Shown one piece after another: positions 24,182 to 32,353 of a DNA stretch of 64,000 bases. Each line of letters opens with the position of its first letter. Position 1 is the first letter of the stretch. The notes below the pieces were generated by a model. It saw nothing but the letters and a program-made list of their open reading frames with translations, did not search any database and was not told the DNA's origin. The translations under genes were made by a program, and so were the position numbers. Where the stretch lies: assembly GCA_964620045.1 (NCBI GenBank), contig CAZUJL010000014.1, positions 40,881 to 104,880 on the forward strand. The letters are read 5' to 3'. The DNA comes from VFKU01 sp964620045 (lineage in GTDB: Bacteria; Hydrogenedentota; Hydrogenedentia; Hydrogenedentales; GCA-2746185).

Positions 24182-24652
24182 ATGAGTCTCTTGGCAGCCC
24201 TATTGCCCGCGAAAGCCGCGATTGGCGCGGTGAATACGCTGGCCCGCGCGCTGCGGCCCAGTCCCAAGGCGGACTTTTCCGCGGCGCTGGAACAAGCGCG
24301 CGGCCAGGCCTTTGTGAACCGCTGGGATGCGGATAAAAACGGCACGATTTCTCCCGATGAGTTTCCGGGGAAGACCGAACTTTTCCAGCAGTGGGACAGC
24401 AACAGCGACGGCGTGTTAAATCCCGCCGAAGCGCACCTCGCGCTGACGGAACTGTCCGAGACGGCGCGCCACACGGCCGCCGCGCAGGAACGCTGGAATC
24501 TGCTCGATTCAAATGGCGATGACCTGCTCTCGCAAACCGAAAGTGGTTTGCGCGACGTTGAATTTTCTTCGATGGATGCGGATCGCGACGGCTCCGTGAG
24601 CCGCAACGAATGGATGTCGGCTTACGGCATCCGCGATAAGGGTGTTGCGTAA
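24182..24652 (+). CDS. EF-hand calcium-binding protein within the flagellar operon
   Basis: A 156-residue protein with four EF-hand loops: D49-E60 (DADKNGTISPDE), D72-E83 (DSNSDGVLNPAE), D109-E120 (DSNGDDLLSQTE) and D132-E143 (DADRDGSVSRNE). All have acidic or Asn/Ser ligands at positions 1, 3, 5 and Glu at 12; loop 3 has Asp instead of Gly at position 6. The pairing suggests two EF lobes. The N-terminus (MSLLAALLPAKAAIGAVNTLARAL) is hydrophobic but not a clear signal peptide. It lies four bases after flgJ and its stop overlaps the flgN start, so it is a full operon member. It may link calcium to flagellar assembly or function; that role is inference. Confidence 0.85.
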   Translation: MSLLAALLPAKAAIGAVNTLARALRPSPKADFSAALEQARGQAFVNRWDADKNGTISPDEFPGKTELFQQWDSNSDGVLNPAEAHLALTELSETARHTAAAQERWNLLDSNGDDLLSQTESGLRDVEFSSMDADRDGSVSRNEWMSAYGIRDKGVA

Positions 24653-25191
24653 TGCCGTCACCGACCGCCATTAATCCGGCCGTGCGCGAAGCGCAGTTGC
24701 TCGATCAGTGCTGTGCGCAGCTCGAATCTGAACTCGCGCGACAGGAACGCGTGCTTATGGCAATGAAGGAACAAGGCCGCGCGGCCCGCGCGCAGGATCT
24801 CTCCGCGCTCGATCGCGTGACGCGCGAACTGGCGACCATGGCCACCGAAGGCCTCCGCGCCGAGGGCGAGCGCCAGGCCTTGTCGGCCCGGCTCGCGACG
24901 CATTTCAAGATGAATCCCGCCGACGTGAAGATATCCGCGCTGATCGCGCGGGTACCGGATCCCTGGCGCGGCCGTCTGGCGCAGACGCAGCTCAAATTGC
25001 GGGAAGCGCTGGCGGTTATTCAGAAATTGGTGCAGTCGAACGGCCGTTTTCTGCGCGATGGCGTGCGGACGGCCGATCGGATTCTGGCGGACGTGTTCGG
25101 CGCGCCGTCGTCGGCCAAGGCGTACGACAGCGATGGCCGGCAGCCGGCGCGCGCGGAGAGCATCTCCGCCGTGCTGAACGTGGCCGGATAA
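24652..25191 (+). CDS. flgN: FlgN-type flagellar export chaperone
   Basis: This 179-residue protein is mostly helical and charged, with LLDQCCAQLESELARQERVLMAM and a second helix LQLKLREALAVIQKLVQSNGRFLRDGVRTADRILADVFG that matches the FlgN pattern (the NGRFLRD-type segment). FlgN chaperones FlgK and FlgL. It overlaps the EF-hand stop by one base and lies directly upstream of flgL. Confidence 0.78.
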   Translation: MPSPTAINPAVREAQLLDQCCAQLESELARQERVLMAMKEQGRAARAQDLSALDRVTRELATMATEGLRAEGERQALSARLATHFKMNPADVKISALIARVPDPWRGRLAQTQLKLREALAVIQKLVQSNGRFLRDGVRTADRILADVFGAPSSAKAYDSDGRQPARAESISAVLNVAG

Positions 25192-25204
25192 GGATGTTGT
25201 AGTC

Positions 25205-26119
25205 ATGGTTACCTCGCGCATAACGCCAAGGCTGATGACCGAGCGCTCGTTGAACGACATCAACGCGCAGCTCGCCCGCATCTCCAAGTTGCAGGAACAG
25301 CTTTCGAGCGGATTGCGCGTGAACCGGCCGTCGGACGATCCGATCGACGCGCGGCGCGCGATCAATGTGCGCACGTTGTTGCAGCGGAATGAGCAGTTCG
25401 TCGGCAACATCGATGATGTACAGCCGCAGGTGGATGAAACCGCTTCCTCGTTGCAGAACGTCGTTGATATTTTTCAGCGCGCGCTCGAACTGACCACGCA
25501 AGCCGCGAATGGCACGAACAGTCAGGAACAGCTCGACGCGCTTGCGCTTGAAATCAACGAACTCATTGAATCGGTGTTCACCACCGGAAACGCGCAGACG
25601 AACGGCCGCAGCATTTTCGCCGGCACGGCGACACTCGACCCGGCCTTTAGTGCGACGCGAAATGTAGCCGGCGAGATTACGGCCGTTACGTACGAAGGCA
25701 ACACCAACCTGTTCTCGGTCGACATCTCCGAGGGCGCCTCGATTAGCGTGAACCTGCCCGGTTCCGAAGCATTCCAGGGCAGCGTGGACGTGTTCGCGGT
25801 GCTCGTCGGCATTCGCGATTCCATGCGCGCCGGCAATCAGGCCGATCTGCAGAACGTGCGTCTCGATCAGCTACAAGATTCGCTCGATCAGACCCTCTTC
25901 GGCATCGCGCGCGTCGGTGCGGTCCAGAACCGGCTCGATCGCGTCTCGAACAACCTCCAGGACCGCAACCTGTCCCTGGAAGGGTTGCTCTCGGACAAGA
26001 TCAACGCCGACTATGCCGAGACGGTGCTGAACTTCAACGTCGCAACGAATGCCTACCAGGCGGCGCTGAGCGCGGCCGGGCGCATTATGCAGACGAGCCT
26101 GCTGGACTACATCAACTAG
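25205..26119 (+). CDS. flgL: Flagellar hook-filament junction protein FlgL
   Basis: This 304-residue protein is flagellin-like: N-terminal coiled coil with RITPRLMTERSLNDIN, LSSGLRVNRPSDDP, and C-terminal ADYAETVLNFNVATNAYQAALSAAGRIMQTSLLDYI. The length and the GRSIFAGT region favour FlgL over filament flagellin. FlgK, its usual partner, is not encoded between flgN and flgL. Last gene of the operon; a hairpin at 26134-26152 follows. Confidence 0.88.
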   Translation: MVTSRITPRLMTERSLNDINAQLARISKLQEQLSSGLRVNRPSDDPIDARRAINVRTLLQRNEQFVGNIDDVQPQVDETASSLQNVVDIFQRALELTTQAANGTNSQEQLDALALEINELIESVFTTGNAQTNGRSIFAGTATLDPAFSATRNVAGEITAVTYEGNTNLFSVDISEGASISVNLPGSEAFQGSVDVFAVLVGIRDSMRAGNQADLQNVRLDQLQDSLDQTLFGIARVGAVQNRLDRVSNNLQDRNLSLEGLLSDKINADYAETVLNFNVATNAYQAALSAAGRIMQTSLLDYIN

Positions 26120-26133
26120 TCTGATGTGCCCAT

Positions 26134-26152
26134 ACGGCGGATTTTTCGCCGT
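26134..26152 (+). terminator. Hairpin after the flagellar operon
   Basis: ACGGCG pairs with CGCCGT around the loop GATTTTT, 15 bases after the flgL stop. No T-run follows the stem, so the terminator role is tentative. Confidence 0.4.
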
Positions 26153-26162
26153 GCGCCGGCCT

Positions 26163-26171
26163 TGCTATACT
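26163..26171 (+). promoter_or_regulatory. Extended -10 promoter for the lipoprotein gene
   Basis: TGCTATACT is a TG-n-TATACT extended -10, 30 bases before the ATG at 26202. The identical nine bases recur upstream of murC. Confidence 0.5.
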
Positions 26172-26201
26172 TCCGCCACATTCTCCGGGGGCGGAAAAAT
26201 C

Positions 26202-26732
26202 ATGCGTATCTTCTCCAAATCCATTCAGCGAGTCAGCGTGGCAGTTCTGTGCGTTGCCGCGGCGGGCTGCGGTTCCACGGGCAACAAAGTGCTGCAGGAT
26301 TTCGGCATACAGGATCGGCCCGAAGACTATGTCTCCGGCGCCGACAAGGTCATGGTCACCATGCAGGACGTCGGCAAGGTCGAGATGGACCGCATGAATG
26401 CGGCCCAGCGGCGCGGCGAACTGCTCTACGACAACTCCGATCCGTTGAAGGGCACGTATTACCGCCGCGTGCGCACCTACGAGTCGTTCCATCCGCTAGA
26501 CGCGAACGCCGCCACGCGCACGTCACAGAATCAGCCGGTGAGCTTTGTCGGCTATATCGAATACGACTATCAGGTGTACGAGAGCAGCCGGGTGGAGAGT
26601 AAGGCCGAGGCTGCCACGCTGGCGACGGACATCCCCACGGGCCGCCGCGGGCGCGAGACGTTCCGCTACAAATTTGATTCGGGCGGCACGTGGAACGGCG
26701 GGAAGGGCGAGCCGTTCAAGGAAAATAAGTAG
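26202..26732 (+). CDS. Lipoprotein of unknown function
   Basis: A 176-residue lipoprotein: basic N-terminus, hydrophobic segment, and lipobox VAAAGC-GST with the acylated cysteine near residue 23. The mature part is polar, with a YYRRVRTYESFHP segment and a Gly/Lys-rich C-terminus; no family was recognised. The start at 26202 puts the lipobox at normal distance; an upstream in-frame extension is ignored. It has its own promoter-like box and is separate from both the flagellar operon and murC. Confidence 0.7.
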   Translation: MRIFSKSIQRVSVAVLCVAAAGCGSTGNKVLQDFGIQDRPEDYVSGADKVMVTMQDVGKVEMDRMNAAQRRGELLYDNSDPLKGTYYRRVRTYESFHPLDANAATRTSQNQPVSFVGYIEYDYQVYESSRVESKAEAATLATDIPTGRRGRETFRYKFDSGGTWNGGKGEPFKENK

Positions 26733-26738
26733 CATTCT

Positions 26739-26764
26739 GCCGCAGAGGCTGCGCGGCTCTTTTC
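26739..26764 (+). terminator. Weak terminator-like hairpin before murC
   Basis: GCCGC (26739-26743) can pair with GCGGC (26753-26757) and the stem is followed by TCTTTTCC. It lies just after the lipoprotein stop. Confidence 0.3.
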
Positions 26765-26779
26765 CTGTAGTGTGCGGTT

Positions 26780-26788
26780 TGCTATACT
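26780..26788 (+). promoter_or_regulatory. Extended -10 promoter for murC
   Basis: TGCTATACT, identical to the box at 26163, lies about 60 bases before the murC TTG start. Confidence 0.5.
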
Positions 26789-26848
26789 TTCCAAAACCAC
26801 AATATCTTGTGGCGGCGGGGGTCAGCGCCGCAGCATTAGGGGGAATTC

Positions 26849-28285
26849 TTGAACGGACTGCGCCGTAAGGTGCACTTTGTCGGCGTTGGCGGGATCGGCA
26901 TGAGCGGGTTGGCCGAGATCCTGCTCAATCTGGGGTACGAAGTTTCCGGTACGGATCTCCACGCGTCGGACATCACCACGCGTTTGGAAGATTACGGTCT
27001 GCGTTTTCACGAAGGTCATGCGGCCGAGCATCTGGGTTCGGCGGAAATTGTCGTCGTGTCCGCGGCGGTGGCCGATGAGAATCCCGAAGTCGCCGAGGCG
27101 AAGAGCCGCGGCATTCCCGTGTTGCACCGCGCGGAACTCCTCGCCGATCTGATGCGCCTGAAGCCGAATGCGGTGGTGGTCGGCGGAAGTCACGGCAAGA
27201 CCACGACCACGTCGATGGTCTCCTCAATTCTCGATCGCGCGAACCTTGGCGCGACGACGATCGTCGGCGGCATCCTGCACCGCAGCGGCACGAACGCGCG
27301 GTGGGGGACGGGCGACTATATTGTTGCCGAGTCGGACGAACACGATGGGTCGTTTCTGCGATTGCATCCGACGATCGCTGTCGTGACGAATATCGATGCG
27401 GAGCACCTCGAATACTACGGCACGCTCGATCGCATTCAGCGCGCGTTTGTCGATTTCTGCAACGGCGTTCCGTTTTACGGCTACTCGATCATGTGCGCCG
27501 ACGACGCGAATACGCGCGCCGTGATGCCGCAGATTCAGGGCAACGTAATCACGTATGGATTTTCCGACGGCGTGTCGCTGCAGGCGTCGAACGCCAAGCT
27601 GGTGGGCGAGACTTCGCGCGGTACGGTGGCGCAGCGTCTGGAGCGGCTGCGCACGCAGTTTGAGGTGCAGGCGCACGACGACCGCCTGCATTTTCCGACA
27701 CGCAAAGGGCGCCTCGAAATCCGCGCGCTGGGCGACGATAACGTGCGCAATGCCATGGCGGCCTGCGCCGTGGGGCTGTGCCTGGGGCTTAGTTTTGGCC
27801 TGATTGCCGACGGTCTACGCGACTTTTCCGGTGTGCGGCGGCGGCTTCAACTCTGCGGCGAGGCCGGCGGCGTGACGGTGGTGGAGGACTACGCGCACCA
27901 TCCGACTGAAATCGCGAGCACACTGCGCGCCGCGCGGCTGCTGAATCCGGGCCGGATCATCGTGGTGTTTCAGCCGCATTTGTACACCCGCACGAAATTT
28001 TTCAGCCGCGAGTTTGGCGAATCGCTCGGCGCTGCCGACCTCGCGCTGGTGACGGACATCTACGGTTCGCGCGAAACGCCGATGCCGGGCGTTGATTCGA
28101 CGTTGATTGTGGATGCTGCTCGTGCCGCAGGACACACTCAGGTGGAACTGCTGCGCGACAAGGCGCGTGTGGCGGAGTATCTTGCGCCGAAGGCGAAGCC
28201 AGGCGATCTCGTGCTGCTCATGGGCGCGGGCAGCATCAATCAACTTGCGACGCCGTTGCTGTCGGCATTCGAGGCGCGCGCATGA
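26849..28285 (+). CDS. murC: UDP-N-acetylmuramate--L-alanine ligase
   Basis: This 478-residue cytoplasmic enzyme adds L-Ala to UDP-MurNAc. Motifs: the N-terminal FVGVGGIGMSGLAEIL Rossmann start typical of MurC, the ATP loop GGSHGKTTTTSM, EYYGTLDRIQRAFVDFC, and VVEDYAHHPTEIASTLRAAR. The start is a TTG after AGGGGGAATTC. Its 3' end overlaps ftsQ (ATGA). MurB and Ddl, which often sit between murC and ftsQ, are absent here. Confidence 0.96.
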   Translation: MNGLRRKVHFVGVGGIGMSGLAEILLNLGYEVSGTDLHASDITTRLEDYGLRFHEGHAAEHLGSAEIVVVSAAVADENPEVAEAKSRGIPVLHRAELLADLMRLKPNAVVVGGSHGKTTTTSMVSSILDRANLGATTIVGGILHRSGTNARWGTGDYIVAESDEHDGSFLRLHPTIAVVTNIDAEHLEYYGTLDRIQRAFVDFCNGVPFYGYSIMCADDANTRAVMPQIQGNVITYGFSDGVSLQASNAKLVGETSRGTVAQRLERLRTQFEVQAHDDRLHFPTRKGRLEIRALGDDNVRNAMAACAVGLCLGLSFGLIADGLRDFSGVRRRLQLCGEAGGVTVVEDYAHHPTEIASTLRAARLLNPGRIIVVFQPHLYTRTKFFSREFGESLGAADLALVTDIYGSRETPMPGVDSTLIVDAARAAGHTQVELLRDKARVAEYLAPKAKPGDLVLLMGAGSINQLATPLLSAFEARA

Positions 28286-29061
28286 TTTCCAAACGCAAAG
28301 CCACAGTGCGTCGTCGCCCGGTCACGCGGCGCCGCCGGGCTTTGCTCGTGTTTGAAGTGCTGCTGTTCGGCGCCGTGATGACGGCGTTCGGTTATTTTTT
28401 CATGCGCTATGCGAAAGGCTCAGTGGACTTTAGCGTAAAGAAAGTTGCGATTCACGGGCTGGGTTATCTGGACGAAAAAACGGTGCTGGCGGCATCGGGC
28501 ATCACGCCGGACGGCAACGTGTTCGCGTTCAACGAGGCGGACGTCACCGCGCGCATCAAGGCGCTGCCGTATGTCGAAGAGTGCACCGTGAGTCGCGTGT
28601 TTCCGGATACGGTGTCCATCACTGTGCGCGAGCGCGTGCCCTCGGCCAGTTTGCTGGTCGGCAGGCATACCTACGAAATCGATCGCAACGGCGTGGTGCT
28701 GCGCGAATACACGGACACCGAGATGCCGATGGAGCCGTTCATCTCGCAGGCGCCGGGCGTCGAGTTTGCCAAGCCCGGCGACAAAATCAGCGAACCCGCG
28801 CTGCAGTCCGCGCTCGCGATTTGGGACCGCGTGAACGCCGGCGCGCTGAAAAAGAACCTGCGCGTCTCCGAACTGGCCGCCCTGCGCGGCGACGACGTGC
28901 GTATGTACTGCGCCGGCGTGAATTACGAGATCCGCTGGGGCAACGAGGACGTCGACGCCATGGCGGAGCGTCTCGAAGTGCTCTGGAACAAGTTCGACGG
29001 CGCGCTGCCATGTATTGAGTACGTTGACCTGCGTTTCGGCGCGGACGTGGCGTGTAAGTGA
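28282..29061 (+). CDS. ftsQ: Cell division protein FtsQ
   Basis: This 259-residue bitopic protein has a basic cytoplasmic N-terminus (RKATVRRRPVTRRRR), one membrane helix (about residues 20-42), a POTRA domain beginning FSVKKVAIHGLGYLDEKTVL, and a beta domain with AALRGDDVRMYCAGVNYEIRWG. It connects the divisome to septal peptidoglycan synthesis. It follows murC with a 4-base overlap. The next gene is on the opposite strand. Confidence 0.88.
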   Translation: MISKRKATVRRRPVTRRRRALLVFEVLLFGAVMTAFGYFFMRYAKGSVDFSVKKVAIHGLGYLDEKTVLAASGITPDGNVFAFNEADVTARIKALPYVEECTVSRVFPDTVSITVRERVPSASLLVGRHTYEIDRNGVVLREYTDTEMPMEPFISQAPGVEFAKPGDKISEPALQSALAIWDRVNAGALKKNLRVSELAALRGDDVRMYCAGVNYEIRWGNEDVDAMAERLEVLWNKFDGALPCIEYVDLRFGADVACK

Positions 29062-29063
29062 CC

Positions 29064-29080
29064 TCAGCGCGCTACGCTGA
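29064..29080. terminator. Bidirectional hairpin between ftsQ and the inverted gene
   Basis: TCAGCG pairs with CGCTGA around the loop CGCTA, located between the ftsQ stop and the opposite-strand stop at 29072. No long T-run is present. Confidence 0.4.
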
Positions 29081-29731
29081 TTGTTCGCGACGCATCGGCC
29101 AAAAGAGAACGATCAGTCGAGCGACAAGTACCAGTGTCGTTACCGACGCAACAATGCCGACATACCCCCAGAATACCCACGGGTAACCATCACCAAGCAC
29201 GCGGATGATTTCTACGAGAGTCAACGCCATCTGTTGTGCAACGACTAGCGCCAACCATCCTCGCAAACGTAATCGGCAGTAACGCTCACTGCGTTTACCT
29301 CGGTACCATGTCGCGAGCATATCGACGACGCCCGCGCCGAAGATAAAAATGGCAAGCGGAGTTGTTCTCCAACCAAACCAATGCTGTGGGTCAAAGTTGA
29401 TTGAACGCGATGTGAGCAAAAACGAAAGTGGAAGAGCGAGTAAAAACCCACACATTGCAGCCAAAACCGGCCAGCCAAGATATCGCAGGGCTTTCGAACG
29501 AAGATAGTCGAATTCCGCCACACGACAAAAGCTATTTTCGGTTATAAATGCCAACGCAGTAGCCGCGAGCATGGGTACTATCAACACTGCGAAGAGTTCG
29601 AGAGATTCGTCGAGAACAATGGAAAACAAAGTGAAGGCAATCAGCAGTCCGAAAGCCGCTAATCCGTAAAATTTAGCGATGGATGTCGTGGCGTCATAAC
29701 GCGGCTGCGTAGTGGCTGATTTATCGGGCAT
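29072..29731 (-). CDS. Hypothetical multi-pass membrane protein inserted between ftsQ and ftsZ
   Basis: A 219-residue protein with about six hydrophobic helices (for example FYGLAAFGLLIAFTLFSIVL, LIVPMLAATALAFI, VFWGYVGIVASVTTLVLVARLIVLFW). No family was recognised. Base composition is lower in GC than in flanking genes, and it is the only minus-strand gene between 19.5 and 37.7 kb. It occupies the position where ftsA normally lies. Probable late insertion; function unknown. Confidence 0.65.
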   Translation of the reverse strand: MPDKSATTQPRYDATTSIAKFYGLAAFGLLIAFTLFSIVLDESLELFAVLIVPMLAATALAFITENSFCRVAEFDYLRSKALRYLGWPVLAAMCGFLLALPLSFLLTSRSINFDPQHWFGWRTTPLAIFIFGAGVVDMLATWYRGKRSERYCRLRLRGWLALVVAQQMALTLVEIIRVLGDGYPWVFWGYVGIVASVTTLVLVARLIVLFWPMRREQSA

Positions 29732-29826
29732 GGAGGAAGTAACCGAAAGAGGCGGTTCTTTTCATGGGCATGTATTCTCCGCGCTGAGTATCTGTAATAC
29801 GTCATCGACTCGTCAACGCTCCTTTC

Positions 29827-29842
29827 TGACAGCGGACTGTCA
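29827..29842. promoter_or_regulatory. Inverted repeat upstream of ftsZ
   Basis: TGACAG-CGGA-CTGTCA is a perfect 6-bp inverted repeat in the divergent region between the membrane-protein gene and ftsZ, about 22 bases before the proposed ftsZ -10. It could be an operator. Confidence 0.35.
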
Positions 29843-29848
29843 TTTTGG

Positions 29849-29877
29849 TTGTCCGGCGGAGTCCGTGGTGCTACCAT
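29849..29877 (+). promoter_or_regulatory. Candidate ftsZ promoter
   Basis: TTGTCC and TACCAT are separated by 17 bases, and TG lies one base before the -10, giving a TGC-extended -10. Start codon at 29942, leader near 58 bases. Confidence 0.4.
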
Positions 29878-29941
29878 ATGTGCGTTGCGCCGGGGGGCGC
29901 GACACTGCATTTGGGGGCACTTCTGCTCGGGGGAGCATTTC

Positions 29942-31162
29942 ATGACTATTGCCATGACCAACGAATTCGTCACGTTCGATCAGCGCGCCGTCATTAAGGT
30001 GTGCGGCGTGGGCGGGGGCGGCGGCAACGCCGTCACGCGCATGATCGAAGAGGGACTGCAGGACGTCGAGTTCATCGCTATTAATACGGACGCGCAGGCG
30101 TTGAAACGTTCGCCGGCGCCGGTCCGTTTGCAGGTCGGCTCGGGCATCACGGGTGGCCTCGGTTCGGGTGCGCAGCCCGGCGTGGGCCGCAAGGCGGCCG
30201 ATGAAGATCGCGATCGCATCTCCGATGTCGTCGTTGGTGCGGACATGGTGTTCGTCACGTGCGGCCTTGGCGGCGGCACGGGCACGGGCGCTGCGCCGAT
30301 CGTGGCCGAGATTGCTCGCAACTCTGGCGCGCTCACCGTCGCGATCGCGACGTTGCCCTTCGACTTCGAAGGTGCAGAGCGCATGGACAACGCGCTCCGG
30401 GGTCTGCAAGAGCTTCAGGAAAATGTCGACACGATCATCATCATCCCAAACGATCGCGTCGCGAAACTTTGCCAGGACAACATCTCGCTGTTGCAGGCGT
30501 TTCGTCGCGCCGACGAAGTGCTGCACAACGGCGTGCGCGCGATCTCTGAACTCATCACGGTGCCCGGCCTTATCAACCTCGACTTCGCCGACGTGCGCAC
30601 GATCATGCAGTCGCGCGGCCGCGCGTTGATGGGCATTGGCGTGGCCGAGGGCGAGGATCGCGCGGTGCGCGCGGCCAGTGAGGCGATCATTTGCCCGCTG
30701 CTGGAACAGTCGAACATCGAAGGCGCCACGGGCGTTATCGTAAATGTGAAGGCCGGCAGCGACATCCGCATGCGCGAAGTGCAGGAGGCGGTATCCACCG
30801 TCCAGCGCGCGGCTCATCCGAACGCCAACATCATTTTTGGCGCGGTCGTCGAGGAAGAAGAACGCAAGGACCTGCAGGTGACCGTGATCGCGGCCGGGTT
30901 CGATGTCGAAATCAAACGGCAGACCCCCGATCCGGTTGCCGAGCGTCCGGCGCCGCACATCATCCGGCTGAAGACCGCCGAGCCGCCCGCGCGCCCGGCG
31001 GTGGAGGCCGAACCGGCCCCGGCCATTTCGGCGGAAGGCAAGGGTCAGGTAGAATATCTCTTCCCGCAGGACGGGCCGGAGCAGGCGCCGCTCGGTAAGG
31101 TCGAGCCGGATGAAGACATGGGCATCCCGGCGTTTATGCGGAGGAGACGCCGCACGCCGTGA
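29942..31162 (+). CDS. ftsZ: Cell division GTPase FtsZ
   Basis: This 406-residue tubulin homologue has the N-terminal IKVCGVGGGGGNAVTRMIEEGL, the GTP signature GLGGGTGTGAAPI (residues 108-120), and the T7-loop region LINLDFADVRTIM. The variable linker is about 85 residues, and the C-terminal peptide MGIPAFMRRRRR is close to the canonical DIPAFLRR that binds FtsA or other tethers. The ATG at 29942 follows CGGGGGAGC; an in-frame extension to 29849 was rejected. Its stop overlaps the next gene's GTG as GTGA. Confidence 0.97.
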   Translation: MTIAMTNEFVTFDQRAVIKVCGVGGGGGNAVTRMIEEGLQDVEFIAINTDAQALKRSPAPVRLQVGSGITGGLGSGAQPGVGRKAADEDRDRISDVVVGADMVFVTCGLGGGTGTGAAPIVAEIARNSGALTVAIATLPFDFEGAERMDNALRGLQELQENVDTIIIIPNDRVAKLCQDNISLLQAFRRADEVLHNGVRAISELITVPGLINLDFADVRTIMQSRGRALMGIGVAEGEDRAVRAASEAIICPLLEQSNIEGATGVIVNVKAGSDIRMREVQEAVSTVQRAAHPNANIIFGAVVEEEERKDLQVTVIAAGFDVEIKRQTPDPVAERPAPHIIRLKTAEPPARPAVEAEPAPAISAEGKGQVEYLFPQDGPEQAPLGKVEPDEDMGIPAFMRRRRRTP

Positions 31163-32265
31163 GCATATCGCGAGACGACTTCCTAAAGATTCTGCAACGC
31201 GCGATTCAAAAAGACGCCTCCGACATCCACATCAAGACCGGCCACGCGCCGTACTATCGCGTGGACGGGATCATGGAGTCTCAGGGCGGTCCGGCGCTGC
31301 AGGCGGAAGACCTCGACGCGATTTCACGGGTCCTGTGCAACGAAGAGCAGCTTCGCTTCTTTGCGAAGAAGGGCGAGCTCGACTTTGCGTTCACGGAAAA
31401 AGGCGTCGGTCGTTTCCGCACGAACATTTTTCGTCAACGCGGCACGATCTCGCTCGTCATGCGCCGCATCAAGACGAAGATCCTTACCTGGGAACAGTTG
31501 AATCTGCCGCGCGCCGGTCTGAAGATGACCGAGTTCGTGCGCGGCATGGCGCTGATCACGGGCACCACGGGTTCTGGTAAATCGACCGCGCTCGCGGCGC
31601 TCATCGACTCGATCAACGAGCGGCGCCGCTGCCATATTGTGACGATCGAAGACCCGATCGAATTCGTGCACCAGGACAAGCGTTCCGTGGTGAACCAGCG
31701 CGAAGTGACGATCGATACCCACGACTTCACCACGGCGCTCAAAGCCGTGATGCGTCAGGACCCAGACGTGATTCTGGTGGGCGAAATGCGCGACCACGAG
31801 ACCTTCCAGGCCGTGATGTCGGCCTCGGAAACCGGTCACCTGGTGTTCAGCACCCTGCACACCACCAACGTAAAACAGACCATCGACCGCATTATCGACC
31901 TGTTCCCGGTGGCGCAGCAGAGCCAGATTCTGTCGCAATTGGCCAACAACCTGCGCGCGATCATGTGCATGCGCCTGCTGCCCCGCGCCGACAAAACCGG
32001 CCGCGTGCCCTGCGTCGAATACATGATCGTGAACCATTCGATTCGCAAGCTGGTCAAGGAAGGCCGCAGCGTGCAATTGAGCGCCGCCATCCAGCAGGGC
32101 CGCGAAGAAGGCATGCAGACCTTCAACGACAGCTTGTACACCTTGATTAAAACCGGGCTGATCACGCACGAAGAGGGCATGAACAGCTCGGAGAATCCCG
32201 AAGAACTGAATATGCAGTTGCAGGGCATCCGGCTGAGCTCGGCGGGTGGGGGTATTCTGGGCTGA
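31159..32265 (+). CDS. pilT: PilT/PilU-type type IV pilus retraction ATPase
   Basis: This 368-residue ATPase has the full secretion-ATPase motif set: Walker A GTTGSGKST (134-142), the Asp box VTIEDPIEFVH (161-171), Walker B DVILVGEMRD (203-212), and the His box STLHTTN (231-237). The N-terminal PAS-like domain starts ILQRAIQKDASDIHI. It resembles both PilT and PilU. The GTG start overlaps the ftsZ TGA, so the gene is translationally coupled to ftsZ. No pilB, pilC or pilM-Q genes are nearby; a prepilin-type gene is at 39254. Confidence 0.88.
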   Translation: MSISRDDFLKILQRAIQKDASDIHIKTGHAPYYRVDGIMESQGGPALQAEDLDAISRVLCNEEQLRFFAKKGELDFAFTEKGVGRFRTNIFRQRGTISLVMRRIKTKILTWEQLNLPRAGLKMTEFVRGMALITGTTGSGKSTALAALIDSINERRRCHIVTIEDPIEFVHQDKRSVVNQREVTIDTHDFTTALKAVMRQDPDVILVGEMRDHETFQAVMSASETGHLVFSTLHTTNVKQTIDRIIDLFPVAQQSQILSQLANNLRAIMCMRLLPRADKTGRVPCVEYMIVNHSIRKLVKEGRSVQLSAAIQQGREEGMQTFNDSLYTLIKTGLITHEEGMNSSENPEELNMQLQGIRLSSAGGGILG

Positions 32266-32353
32266 ATTTTGGCCTGGAAAGGTGCAACCTCGGATGACCC
32301 AGCGGGATCATGTGGACTGGAGCCGCCCGGCCTCGCCGGGGGATGCGGGGACT

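Noticed and set aside
25205..26119. Calling this gene filament flagellin
   Set aside because: The length, position behind flgN and region near GRSIFAGT fit FlgL better, although the termini are shared with flagellin.
29849..29941. 31-codon N-terminal extension of FtsZ
   Set aside because: Covers the likely promoter, lacks a ribosome-binding site, and is not FtsZ-like; 29942 has a strong one.
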